10,111 nt of DNA. Source: Akkermansiaceae bacterium (GTDB taxonomy: Bacteria > Verrucomicrobiota > Verrucomicrobiia > Verrucomicrobiales > Akkermansiaceae). Location: assembly GCA_025457805.1 (NCBI GenBank), contig JALOTR010000046.1:1-10111 (forward strand). The letters run 5' to 3'. Under the pieces are notes generated by a model, which saw only the letters and a program-made list of their open reading frames with translations, searched no databases and was not told where the DNA came from. Both the position numbers and the translations under genes were made by a program. Below, piece by piece: positions 1-6,276 of the stretch (its first letter is position 1; each line of letters starts with the position of its first letter).

Positions 1-2
1 AA

Positions 3-467
3 AACCTCGTCCTCCGTTCCACTGGCCGGGTGGGGGATCTCCTCCTCGTCACCGGAACCCTCGGCGGATCGCTCCATGGAAAACACCTCGATTTCACCAC
101 GCGCATCGAGCAAACCGATTGGTTGGTATCAAATTTCAAACCCAGCGCCATGATGGATCTTTCCGATGGCCTCGGCAAGGATCTGCCCCGCCTCGCCGCC
201 GCCTCCGGATGTGGTTTTCACATCGACGAAGCCGCCATCCCCTGCACCCCCGGCAGCAGCCCCAGCGCCGCCATCCGCGATGGTGAGGATTTCGAAATCC
301 TCTTCGCCCTCGCCCCGGAACTCCTCCCCGGCCTCCTCGCCGCCTGGTCCACTCGCTTCCCAGACCTCCCCCTCAGCCACATCGGCCAACTCGTCCCCCA
401 AGAACAAACCGCCACCCTCAGTGGGGGATGGGAACATTTTTCCCAGGATTCCGCCGCTGATCCCTGA
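3..467 (+). CDS. thiL: Thiamine-monophosphate kinase, 3' part (5' end outside window)
   Basis: ThiL phosphorylates thiamine monophosphate to thiamine diphosphate with ATP in the cytoplasm. The visible 154 residues are the C-terminal half; the frame is open to the left edge, so the start is missing. Visible motifs are GDLLLVTGTLGGS (residues 11-23 of the fragment), the DLSDGL substrate/Mg motif (52-57) and GEDFEIL (94-100), all typical of ThiL in the AIRS/PurM superfamily. The full protein is usually about 300-350 residues, so roughly half is missing. The gene ends with TGA 3 nt before a heptamer tandem array and converges with aguB on the other strand. An internal GTG at 30 is not a credible start because the recognisable ThiL sequence (LRSTGRVGD) continues upstream of it. 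Confidence 0.93.
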   Translation, partial: NLVLRSTGRVGDLLLVTGTLGGSLHGKHLDFTTRIEQTDWLVSNFKPSAMMDLSDGLGKDLPRLAAASGCGFHIDEAAIPCTPGSSPSAAIRDGEDFEILFALAPELLPGLLAAWSTRFPDLPLSHIGQLVPQEQTATLSGGWEHFSQDSAADP

Positions 468-470
468 GGA

Positions 471-515
471 GAAGACGGAAGACGGAAGACGGAAGACGGA
501 AGACGGAAGACGGAA
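471..515. repeat. Heptamer tandem array (GAAGACG)6
   Basis: Six perfect copies of GAAGACG (471-512) are followed by a partial GAA. The array begins 3 nt after the thiL stop and lies between convergent thiL and aguB. The unit is not a multiple of three and carries no stop codon in any frame on either strand, so it would translate as EDGRRKT or SSVFRLP-type repeats. It resembles the short tandemly repeated repetitive (STRR) heptamers known from cyanobacteria. It is not protein coding here. Confidence 0.9.
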
Positions 516-546
516 AAGTGGCACTCTTTTCTCTCTTCTCTAGCGC

Positions 547-574
547 CTCCAAGCTCCCCGCTCCCCGCTCCCAT
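547..574. repeat. Short heptamer array (CTCCAAG / CTCCCCG)
   Basis: Four consecutive 7-mers, CTCCAAG, CTCCCCG, CTCCCCG and CTCCCAT, abut the aguB stop codon. Read on the minus strand the units are of GGAGCNN type, the same family as the larger arrays at 1443-1512 and 3402-3443 but in inverted orientation relative to both. The array is short and degenerate, so it may be a decayed copy. Confidence 0.65.
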
Positions 575-1428
575 CACCTCCACCGCTTCACCAAATCCCC
601 ATACGCGTCGATGCGGCGGTCGCGGAAGAAGGGCCAGATGCGGCGGAAGTTTTCCACCAGCGTGAAGTCGAGGTCGTGATACAGGATTTCCTCGTTTTCC
701 GTGGAGGCCTTGGCGACCAGTTCGCCGTAGGGATTTGCCACAAACGAGCGACCCCAGAATTCCGTGCCGTCGTGAGTGCCGGAGCGGTTGACCGCTGCCA
801 GATAACAACCATTCGCCACCGCATGGCCGCGCTGGACGGTTTCCCAGGCACAATGCTGGGCAACTCCCAGCTCGGCTTTTTCGGCTGGGAGCCAGCCAAT
901 CGCGGTCGGATAAATCAGCACCTGCGCCCCACCCAAGGCCATCAGGCGGGCGGCTTCCGGATACCACTGATCCCAACAAATCAGCACTCCCAGCTTGCCA
1001 AACTTCGTCTCCCAAACCGGCCAACCGGTATCTCCCGGCGTGAAGTAGAATTTTTCCTCAAAACCGGGGTCCTGCGGGATGTGGGACTTCCGGTAAAAGC
1101 CCAGCAGCGAGCCATCCGCATCGTGAATCGCCGCCGTGTTGTGATACAGCCCCGGCCCCCGGTGTTCGAACAGCGAGGACACAATCACCACCCCAAGCTC
1201 GCCCGCCAGTTTTCCCAGCCGATCCGTCACCGGCCCCGGCAGCGGGTCCGCCAAGTCAAACAACGCAGGGTCCTCCACCGTGCAAAAGTAGGGCGTGAGG
1301 AAAAGTTCCTGCGTCACCACAATATTCGCCCCCTCCGCCGCAGCCCGGCGGATGAGTGCCTCATGATGATCGAAGGCTTCCGCCTTGGTCGGAAAAGTCT
1401 GGGATTGGAGCAATGCAATGCGCGGCAT
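574..1428 (-). CDS. aguB: N-carbamoylputrescine amidase (nitrilase superfamily)
   Basis: This cytoplasmic enzyme hydrolyses N-carbamoylputrescine to putrescine, CO2 and ammonia, the last step of the agmatine route to polyamines. The 284-residue product has the complete nitrilase-fold triad: Glu41 (TQELF), Lys114 (FYRKSHIPQD) and Cys151 (LICWDQWYPE). CWDQW-PE, YFTPGDTG (128-135) and YPTAIGW (173-179) are the signature of this subfamily rather than of general nitrilases. Length is normal for the family (about 280-300). The ATG at 1428 is chosen because MPRIALLQ starts the first beta strand; an extension upstream would translate the heptamer array. A weak AGGG lies 8 nt upstream of the ATG. The usual partner, agmatine deiminase AguA, is not in the window. 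The gene is bracketed by GGAGCNN heptamer arrays on both sides. Confidence 0.93.
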   Translation of the reverse strand: MPRIALLQSQTFPTKAEAFDHHEALIRRAAAEGANIVVTQELFLTPYFCTVEDPALFDLADPLPGPVTDRLGKLAGELGVVIVSSLFEHRGPGLYHNTAAIHDADGSLLGFYRKSHIPQDPGFEEKFYFTPGDTGWPVWETKFGKLGVLICWDQWYPEAARLMALGGAQVLIYPTAIGWLPAEKAELGVAQHCAWETVQRGHAVANGCYLAAVNRSGTHDGTEFWGRSFVANPYGELVAKASTENEEILYHDLDFTLVENFRRIWPFFRDRRIDAYGDLVKRWR

Positions 1429-1442
1429 GCCCGAAACCCTAC

Positions 1443-1512
1443 AAGGAGCAAGGAGCAAGGAGCAAGGAGCAAGGAGCGAGGAGCAGGGAGCAAGGAGCGA
1501 GGAGCGTGGAGC
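1443..1512. repeat. Heptamer tandem array, ten RRGGAGC-type units
   Basis: Ten consecutive 7-mers: AAGGAGC x5, GAGGAGC, AGGGAGC, AAGGAGC, GAGGAGC, GTGGAGC. It begins 14 bp upstream of the aguB start codon. There are no stops in any frame of either strand, so open frames running through it give KEQGARS or LLAPCSL repeats, which are artefacts. The variation is confined to the first three bases of the unit, while GGAGC is almost invariant. Confidence 0.92.
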
Positions 1513-1770
1513 GGAGCAGCCCAATTGGAGCGCGGAATTCATTCCGCCGCGACTCAAGGAGCCTGGGCGTCTCGCCCACCGCACAAATCCCCCAAAGAGC
1601 GGCGGAATCTCCACCCTTCGTAGCCTTGGACTGCGCGCAGCCTGCTGCCGCTTTCCCAAGCCAGCCTGCTGGCAAGGATTCGTCCCCAAGCGCCCCACTT
1701 CGAAGCCCATTTGGAGCACGGAATTCCCACCCTTCGTAGCCTTGGCGAAGAAGAGGCCGTCCGCCGTGTC

Positions 1771-1819
1771 CATGTGAGGACAATGAAAAGCGCATCGCGC
1801 GCTCCATTGTCTCCTCATG
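1771..1819. repeat. Long imperfect inverted repeat (hairpin)
   Basis: Arms 1771-1785 and 1805-1819 pair at 12 of 15 positions (the inner seven are perfect, CAATG with GA/TC next to it, and the outer CATG is perfect). An inner GCGC-ATC-GCGC stem sits in the loop (1790-1800). There is no T-tract after either arm, so it does not look like a simple intrinsic terminator; it is more like a REP-type palindromic unit. Confidence 0.55.
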
Positions 1820-1823
1820 GTCG

Positions 1824-1844
1824 GGGGCGATCCGATATCGCCCC
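1824..1844. repeat. Perfect 8-bp hairpin
   Basis: GGGGCGAT (1824-1831) and ATCGCCCC (1837-1844) form a perfect GC-rich stem with a 5-nt loop. It lies 40 bp before the next heptamer array and could stop or slow transcription leaving creC, but no U-tract follows on the minus strand. Confidence 0.55.
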
Positions 1845-1885
1845 TCCTTGTTTGCCCAGGCCGCGCCCAGTTCGCACTGCGCCGC

Positions 1886-1945
1886 TAACTGATAACTGAC
1901 AACTGACAACTGATAACTGATAACTGATAACTGATAACTGATAAC
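1886..1945. repeat. Heptamer tandem array (TAACTGA)8
   Basis: Eight consecutive 7-mers, TAACTGA x2, CAACTGA x2, TAACTGA x4, plus a partial TAAC. The array ends 16 bp from the creC stop codon. On the plus strand it places TAA and TGA stops in all three frames within 21 bp. On the minus strand it is open in all frames and reads SVISYQL-type repeats, a translation pattern also known from cyanobacterial heptamer arrays. Confidence 0.92.
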
Positions 1946-1961
1946 CGCCAACCGGGCACGG

Positions 1962-3398
1962 TCATGCCAGGGGCAGGCTGAGGATGGCTTCTGTGCCGCC
2001 GCTTGGGGCGGGGTTGAGTTGGATGCTGCCGCTGTGGAGTTCGGCGGCTTCTTTGACGAGGGTGAGGCCGAGGCCGGTGCCTTTGCGGCCGGCGCTGTGG
2101 TGGCGGAGGGAATAGAAGCGTTCGAAAATTTTGTCCTGCGCATAGTCCGGGATGCCGGGGCCGCGGTCGCGGATGTGGAGTTCCGCCATGCCATCGTTTT
2201 CCAGCAACTTGACTTCCACGGCTTCGCCGCGCGGGGAGAAGTCGATGGCGTTTTCCAGGAGATTGGTGACGGCAGCGCGGAGGATGAAGGAGTCTCCTTT
2301 GACAGGGAGCAGGGCGTTCATGGGTTCCACCATCAGTTCCACGCCGGCAAGGTCGGCGAGGGGGCGGGCTTGGTCGATGGCGATGGTAAGAATATGGCGG
2401 AAGTCGATTTCCTCCGCTTCGTCGAGTCGTGCGCGGCTTTCGATGGCGGAGAGTTCGAGCAGGCGGTTGATGAGTCGCTCGCTGCGTGCGGTCTCCGAGC
2501 GGATGTTGGTGAGGAATCTCCGGCGGGTTTCCACAGGCATTTCCTCATCCAACAACTCGGCGGCACCGCGGATGGCGGCGAGCGGACTTTTCAATTCATG
2601 GGTGAGAGTTTGCACATATCTTTCGACATATTTCCGGTCTTCCAAGGCATCCCGCATCGAGTCGAGGGCGTGGGCCAGTGTATTCACTTCGCGGCCGATG
2701 CCGATGCGGGGTTTGGGTGGTCGCTCGCCGCGTTCGATGGCGCGGGCGTAGTCGGTGATCTTGCCGATGGGGTGGAACAACCATAAGAATACCACGCCGA
2801 TCAGAAACAGGATGCCACCGCCGATGAGGCCGCAGGCGATGTAGATGATGCGCCGCCGCTCGCGAACCAGCGGCATGACATCGAGTTGGGGTTTGTAAAC
2901 AGTGAGAACGCCTTTGGGTTTTTGCGGGTCGCCGATGAGTGCGGCGACATAGAGCACGGAGGTGGAATTGTCATTGGGTTGGTCGCGGGTGCTGCGTGCA
3001 CCATATTTGCCCGCCAAAGTGAGCGAAACATCTCGCCGGCCCGAGTAGTCCTCGCCTTCGCGTTTGGCGTTGCCGGAATCGAAGATCACGATGCCTTTTT
3101 CATCGGTGATATAAACATCGATGCCGACATTGCGTTTGAGGTGATCGAAGATTCTTGCCTCGAAGCGGCGGTCGCGGGCGGCGGTGAAGGCCTTGCGGAG
3201 TTTGTCGGTATCGAGGGGTCCATCGTCCGAGGCGTTTTCCACGATCTCCGCCAGCACGTGGGAGGCATCCACCATCATTTCCTCCGTGGCTTGGAAAGTC
3301 TGGGGCTCCACCTCGGCCAGGAAGTGGCGGGCAAGTTGATAGAACCCGAGCGTGATGATGAACGCGATGAAGAAGAGCGTGACCCGGGTGAAGCGCAT
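1962..3398 (-). CDS. creC: Sensor histidine kinase CreC
   Basis: This is a membrane sensor kinase that autophosphorylates and passes phosphate to CreB; in E. coli CreBC responds to growth on fermentable carbon and was first known as PhoM. The product is 478 residues (E. coli about 474). It has TM1 at residues 6-24, a periplasmic sensor region with FDSGNAKREGEDYS and the LAGKYGARST motif typical of CreC (128-137), TM2 at 183-206, a HAMP-like linker, the H box THELKSPLAAIRGAA with His267, the N box LLENAIDF (Asn383), the G1 motif DRGPGIPDY (411-419), IFERFYS (424-430) and the G2 motif GTGLGL (440-445). ATG 3398 is the only usable start, because the frame runs back through the heptamer array to a stop at 3450-3452. 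No Shine-Dalgarno is present, since the array ends 3 nt before the ATG. The gene lies 55 bp downstream of creB. Confidence 0.92.
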   Translation of the reverse strand: MRFTRVTLFFIAFIITLGFYQLARHFLAEVEPQTFQATEEMMVDASHVLAEIVENASDDGPLDTDKLRKAFTAARDRRFEARIFDHLKRNVGIDVYITDEKGIVIFDSGNAKREGEDYSGRRDVSLTLAGKYGARSTRDQPNDNSTSVLYVAALIGDPQKPKGVLTVYKPQLDVMPLVRERRRIIYIACGLIGGGILFLIGVVFLWLFHPIGKITDYARAIERGERPPKPRIGIGREVNTLAHALDSMRDALEDRKYVERYVQTLTHELKSPLAAIRGAAELLDEEMPVETRRRFLTNIRSETARSERLINRLLELSAIESRARLDEAEEIDFRHILTIAIDQARPLADLAGVELMVEPMNALLPVKGDSFILRAAVTNLLENAIDFSPRGEAVEVKLLENDGMAELHIRDRGPGIPDYAQDKIFERFYSLRHHSAGRKGTGLGLTLVKEAAELHSGSIQLNPAPSGGTEAILSLPLA

Positions 3399-3401
3399 GA
3401 A

Positions 3402-3443
3402 GAGCTTGGAGGTGGGAGCTTGGAGCTTGGAGCTTGGAGGTTT
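3402..3443. repeat. Heptamer array GAGCTTG in the creB-creC gap
   Basis: Six consecutive 7-mers: GAGCTTG, GAGGTGG, GAGCTTG x3, GAGGTTT. The array fills most of the 55-bp space between creB (stop at 3454) and creC (start at 3398), leaving 3 nt before the creC ATG. It belongs to the same GGAGCNN family as the arrays flanking aguB. It occupies the place where the creC ribosome-binding site would be. Confidence 0.88.
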
Positions 3444-3453
3444 TGGCTTTTAT

Positions 3454-4158
3454 CTAACAGGCGGCTTGGAGGGAATAGCCTAGGCCGCGGCGGGTTTCGA
3501 TGAGGTTTTCGGCGCCGGGTTTGGCGCTGCGGAGTTTGGCGCGGATGGATTTGATGTGGGCGTCCACGGTGCGGTCGGTGACGGCACCGGGATCCTGCCA
3601 GGCGTGATCGAGGAGTTGATCGCGGGTGAAGACGCGCCCGGGTTTTTCCATGAGCACGAGCAGGAGTTTGTATTCGTGGGCGGTGAGATCGAGGGGTGAG
3701 CCATCGAAGTGGATGCGCATGGAGGAGGTTTCGTGCAGCAGGCCGTGGATTCCTTGGCCAAGAGGGCGTGATGAGGCATCGGTGGCGGATGGTGCATGAT
3801 GGCCCCGGCGGAGGATGGCGCGGACGCGGGCGACAATTTCCCGAGGTGAGAAAGGCTTGGTCACGTAGTCGTCGCCACCGAGTTCGAGGCCGAGGATACG
3901 ATCCACCTCGCCATCGCGGGCGGTGAGGAAGAGGACGGGAATGGACGAGGTTTCACGGAGTTTTTTGCAGACTTCCAGTCCGGTCATGTCCGGCAGTCCG
4001 ATATCCAGAATCGCGAAGTCGTGGGGATGCCCAGCAGCGGCGGCGAGGGCATCCGAACCGGTGAGCGCGTGGGTGACGCTGAAGCACTCGGTCTCCAACG
4101 CATAAATGAGGGTATCCGCGATGGCGGGTTCGTCTTCTACCAACAGGACTTTTGACAT
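3454..4158 (-). CDS. creB: Response regulator CreB (OmpR/PhoB family)
   Basis: This is the DNA-binding partner of CreC. The 234-residue product has a receiver domain at about 1-118 with the acidic pair Glu8/Asp9, phospho-acceptor Asp52 (ILDIGLPD), Thr79 (FLTARDGEVDRILGLE), Lys101 (KPFSPRE), and a C-terminal winged helix with HEYKLLLVLMEKPGRVFTRDQLL-type sequence, DRTVDAHIKSIRAKLR (195-210) and RRGLGYSL (223-230). LTARDGEVDR-LGLELG-DDYV-KPFSPRE matches CreB more closely than PhoB or OmpR, and the neighbour is a clear CreC. A linker of about 25 residues (120-145) rich in H, A and S separates the domains. The start at 4158 is set by MSKVLLVEDEP. No strong Shine-Dalgarno is seen. Three TTCAT repeats lie 22 bp upstream of the start, suggesting autoregulation. 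Confidence 0.93.
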   Translation of the reverse strand: MSKVLLVEDEPAIADTLIYALETECFSVTHALTGSDALAAAAGHPHDFAILDIGLPDMTGLEVCKKLRETSSIPVLFLTARDGEVDRILGLELGGDDYVTKPFSPREIVARVRAILRRGHHAPSATDASSRPLGQGIHGLLHETSSMRIHFDGSPLDLTAHEYKLLLVLMEKPGRVFTRDQLLDHAWQDPGAVTDRTVDAHIKSIRAKLRSAKPGAENLIETRRGLGYSLQAAC

Positions 4159-4180
4159 GCGGGCATTTCAACGGGTCCGG

Positions 4181-4207
4181 ATGAAATGCCAATGAAGAAA
4201 GCATGAA
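4181..4207 (-). promoter_or_regulatory. Candidate CreB/PhoB-type operator: three TTCAT direct repeats
   Basis: Read on the minus strand, TTCAT occurs three times with exactly 6 nt between copies (plus-strand ATGAA at 4181-4185, 4192-4196 and 4203-4207), an 11-bp period. The E. coli cre tag is TTCAC-N6-TTCAC, and PhoB boxes also use 11-bp direct repeats ending in TCAT. The element lies in the 70-bp gap between the 5'-nucleotidase stop and the creB start. The architecture is seen directly; that CreB or PhoB binds it is inference. No convincing -10 element follows it. Confidence 0.55.
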
Positions 4208-4228
4208 GAATGGCCGCGCCGCCGGAGG

Positions 4229-5758
4229 TCAGAGCGTGCCGCGATCGAGCAGGCCGTTGATCAGGGCGCTGCGGGTATCGATGGCGGTGACCTTGCGCTT
4301 GGCGGTGGCCTGATGGGTGATTTCGCGAAGGCGCATCATCGACTTGCCGCCGGATTGGGCATCGTAGCTGTTGAAGGCGATGGTGAAACGCGAGCCTGGC
4401 GCCACGGGTTTGCCGTTGTGTTCGAAGCTGGTGACGTTTTTCTCGCGATCCAACTTCAGATCGAATCCCCAGAGGATGCGGTCCGAGCGGTAGTTGCTGC
4501 GTTCCTCTTTCATCACCTCGATGATTTCCTCGGCGCTCAGCTCAGCTGTCATCAGGAGGTTTTCATAAGGAAGCATTTTCCAACAATCCGCCACGGTGAT
4601 GTCTCCCGGCGGGATGTCGCCCGTTCCGAAGGTGCCGTGAAACACGCCGTCGACGGGAGTTTGGTTGCGCTTCAAGGCCGCAGCGAAAAGTTCACAGAAC
4701 AAGGTGACGAGTTCATTTTTCGGTGGCTTGCCGGAGATCGTGCGGGTGGCGGTGGCGACCTTGCGGGCGAGTTGGACGGCGCTTTTCTTGATCTCCGGGT
4801 CCGCTTTTTCCATCACGATGGGATCGAGGGTGAAACCGGCGTCCATCAGTGTGGTGGTGACCTTGCGGCCGGTGAGCTTGCGGGTTTCCGGATCGAAGGT
4901 GAGGTCCACGCGGCCGCAGTGGATGCCATGATAACTGGCCTGCGTGCAGAGCACCTTGCCGGTTTCCCAAGCGGGCTTGTCCTGATGCGTGTGACCTGCG
5001 ATCAGGATGTCCACGCCGGGGACTTGATTGAGGATTTCGCGCAGCGGGTTGGCGAAATCATCCTCACGCCGCCAGCCCATGTGGCTCATCACGACGATGG
5101 CGTCCGCTTTGGCGGATTGGGCCTCCGCGACCGATCGTTTCAGCGCCTCCAGTGGATGTTCCACCACCACGCCACCGAGGGTTTCCTGTGCGAGCCAGAA
5201 GGGAAGGCCTGGTGTGATGAGTCCGACCAGCGCGATGCGGAAACCACCGACCTCCTTCATCATCCACGGCATGACTTGTTTCCACGCGCCATCCAAGGTG
5301 CCTGGCAATTTGCCATCGACCCGGATGTTACCGGTGAGGATCGGGGACTTGGAAATCGTGAGATTTTTCTCAAGTGCCTCCGGGCCCCAATCGAAATCGT
5401 GATTTCCAAGCGTCCACGCATCGTAGCCTAACAGATTGAAAAGTCCGATCATCAGGTTCCCGCCGTTGTTGAGGCTCTCGGCCGTGCCTTGATAGACATC
5501 GCCGATGTCCACCAACAACGAGTCCGGTGCTTCGAGACGCCACTTGCGGATGCAGGAGGCGCAGCGGGCGAAGCCACCTACGTTTTCCACACCTTCGTAA
5601 GTCCGAGTCGGCAGGATGTGGCCGTGGAGATCGGTGGTGTGGAAAATGGAAATCGTTTTGCCCGGGCGCGTCTCGGCACTGCGACCAAAGGATGTCGCTC
5701 CCAACCATGCTCCACCGCCAGCGAGAAAGGCGCGCCTTGAAATCGAAAATCCACTCAT
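4229..5758 (-). CDS. Tat-exported bifunctional metallophosphatase/5'-nucleotidase
   Basis: This is a periplasmic enzyme of the UshA-like family, predicted to remove phosphate from nucleotides or related phosphoesters. The 509-residue product starts with a twin-arginine signal (SISRRAFLAGGGAWLG, Arg8-Arg9; likely cleavage near residue 28). The calcineurin-like metal-binding motifs are complete: DLHGH (43-47), DIGD (84-87), GNHDFDWG (118-125), GN (143-144), SHMG (225-228) and GHTH (255-258). The 5'-nucleotidase C-terminal domain follows, with LPYENLL (396-402) and AFNSYDAQSGG (461-471). The ATG at 5758 is chosen because it starts directly at the Tat signal; the frame is open for another 149 codons upstream, but that stretch overlaps the DUF3820 gene and encodes nothing recognisable. 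It lies 44 bp downstream of the DUF3820 gene and 70 bp upstream of creB, on the same strand. Substrate is not determined by the sequence. Confidence 0.9.
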   Translation of the reverse strand: MSGFSISRRAFLAGGGAWLGATSFGRSAETRPGKTISIFHTTDLHGHILPTRTYEGVENVGGFARCASCIRKWRLEAPDSLLVDIGDVYQGTAESLNNGGNLMIGLFNLLGYDAWTLGNHDFDWGPEALEKNLTISKSPILTGNIRVDGKLPGTLDGAWKQVMPWMMKEVGGFRIALVGLITPGLPFWLAQETLGGVVVEHPLEALKRSVAEAQSAKADAIVVMSHMGWRREDDFANPLREILNQVPGVDILIAGHTHQDKPAWETGKVLCTQASYHGIHCGRVDLTFDPETRKLTGRKVTTTLMDAGFTLDPIVMEKADPEIKKSAVQLARKVATATRTISGKPPKNELVTLFCELFAAALKRNQTPVDGVFHGTFGTGDIPPGDITVADCWKMLPYENLLMTAELSAEEIIEVMKEERSNYRSDRILWGFDLKLDREKNVTSFEHNGKPVAPGSRFTIAFNSYDAQSGGKSMMRLREITHQATAKRKVTAIDTRSALINGLLDRGTL

Positions 5759-5802
5759 GGCGCGGAATGTGGCAGGATTCGCCCTGAACGCAAGCCGCCC
5801 GC

Positions 5803-6120
5803 TCACTCGAATCCGAATGAGCGGCGACGCACCGCCCGCAGCGGATAGCGCCCGCCGCGTGCCTCGCGCAGGGGATCGAACACGCTGTCCATCCCCACTT
5901 CCTTGATTTCGCAAACCTGCGCCATCAATTCGCCGAGCCGTCCTTTGGGAAATCCACGTTCCTTGAACCAGACGAGATACTCGACGGGCAGGTCGATGAG
6001 CGGCACGCCGGCGGGTGGGTATTCCTTGCTGCCGAATTTGCCGAAGGGCATGTGCATGTTGCCGATTTCCGCGAGCAGATTGCGGAAGGCTTCGCGGTCG
6101 AACTCGGTGAAGTCGCTCAT
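5803..6120 (-). CDS. DUF3820 family protein
   Basis: This small cytoplasmic protein (105 residues) belongs to the DUF3820 family, annotated in Pfam as a putative quorum-sensing-regulated virulence factor because of a Pseudomonas member; the biochemical role is unknown. The family core is clear: MPFGKFGSKEYPPAG (24-38), LIDLPVEYLVWFKERGFPKGRLGEL (41-65), MAQVCEIK (66-73) and FDPLR (81-85). Length is slightly longer than usual because of an N-terminal helix (residues 3-20) and an Arg-rich tail (RAVRRRSFGFE). The ATG at 6120 (MSDFTEFDREAF) is preferred; an ATG 9 codons upstream (MLHSIFAI) is less likely. It is the first gene of a minus-strand run leading into the 5'-nucleotidase and creBC. Confidence 0.85.
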   Translation of the reverse strand: MSDFTEFDREAFRNLLAEIGNMHMPFGKFGSKEYPPAGVPLIDLPVEYLVWFKERGFPKGRLGELMAQVCEIKEVGMDSVFDPLREARGGRYPLRAVRRRSFGFE

Positions 6121-6231
6121 GATTGCAAAGATGGAATGCAACATGCAGGAGGCGCAGGCGAATGGGAAATGAGCGATCATGGAAAAATCTTGCGCGAGAC
6201 TGCAATATCTCGGGTTTCCTGACGTTTCGCT

Positions 6232-6260
6232 TTGACGAACTACGATGTCCTTCGTAAGAA
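6232..6260 (+). promoter_or_regulatory. Candidate sigma70-type promoter for the TPM operon
   Basis: TTGACG (6232-6237) and TAAGAA (6255-6260) are separated by 17 bp, close to the bacterial -35/-10 consensus. They lie in the 156-bp gap between divergent start codons and would give a very short leader before the ATG at 6277. No Shine-Dalgarno follows. This is an assignment by pattern only. Confidence 0.45.
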
Positions 6261-6276
6261 ATCCCGGATCGAAATC

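Larger units (their letters stand above)
1513..1885. repeat. Gene-free mosaic of intergenic repeats and hairpins
   Basis: No gene was recognised in this stretch. It holds two copies of a composite repeat. TTGGAGCRCGGAATTC occurs at 1525-1540 and 1711-1726 with one mismatch, and CCACCCTTCGTAGCCTTGG occurs perfectly at 1611-1629 and 1727-1745. CAGCCTGCTG occurs at 1638-1647 and 1662-1671. Small inverted repeats are present at 1532-1547 (GCGGAAT/ATTCCGC), 1565-1577 (GGGCG/CGCCC), 1637-1648, 1661-1672, 1732-1750 (CTTCG/CGAAG), 1771-1819 and 1824-1844. The arrangement is like REP/ERIC-type palindromic units, mutated and juxtaposed. Open frames crossing it carry no recognisable protein. Confidence 0.7.

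Noticed and set aside
513..546. Possible intrinsic terminator between thiL and aguB
   Set aside because: AAAAGTG and CTCTTTT can pair only imperfectly around a 3-nt loop, and no GC stem is present.
676..1623. Plus-strand open frame of 315 codons opposite aguB
   Set aside because: It is the antisense shadow of aguB and runs into the heptamer array, producing low-complexity repeats. aguB has the complete catalytic triad on the other strand.
1443..1945. Possible CRISPR array
   Set aside because: The repeats are contiguous 7-mers without spacers, and no cas gene is near.
1439..2194. Minus-strand open frame with SVISYQL and LLAPCSL repeats
   Set aside because: It is created by two stop-free heptamer arrays joined by intergenic repeats, and overlaps the 3' end of creC in another frame.
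2019..2786. Plus-strand open frame of 255 codons opposite creC
   Set aside because: Antisense shadow of the kinase domain in GC-rich DNA; composition is Gly/Phe/Asp-rich without motifs.
4313..5431. Plus-strand open frame of 372 codons opposite the 5'-nucleotidase
   Set aside because: Its His/Asp/Gly-rich sequence mirrors the metallophosphatase codons and shows no family motif. The minus-strand gene is clear.
5759..6205. 149-codon N-terminal extension of the 5'-nucleotidase
   Set aside because: It overlaps the DUF3820 gene in another frame, is Arg/His-rich, and would bury the Tat signal that begins at 5758.
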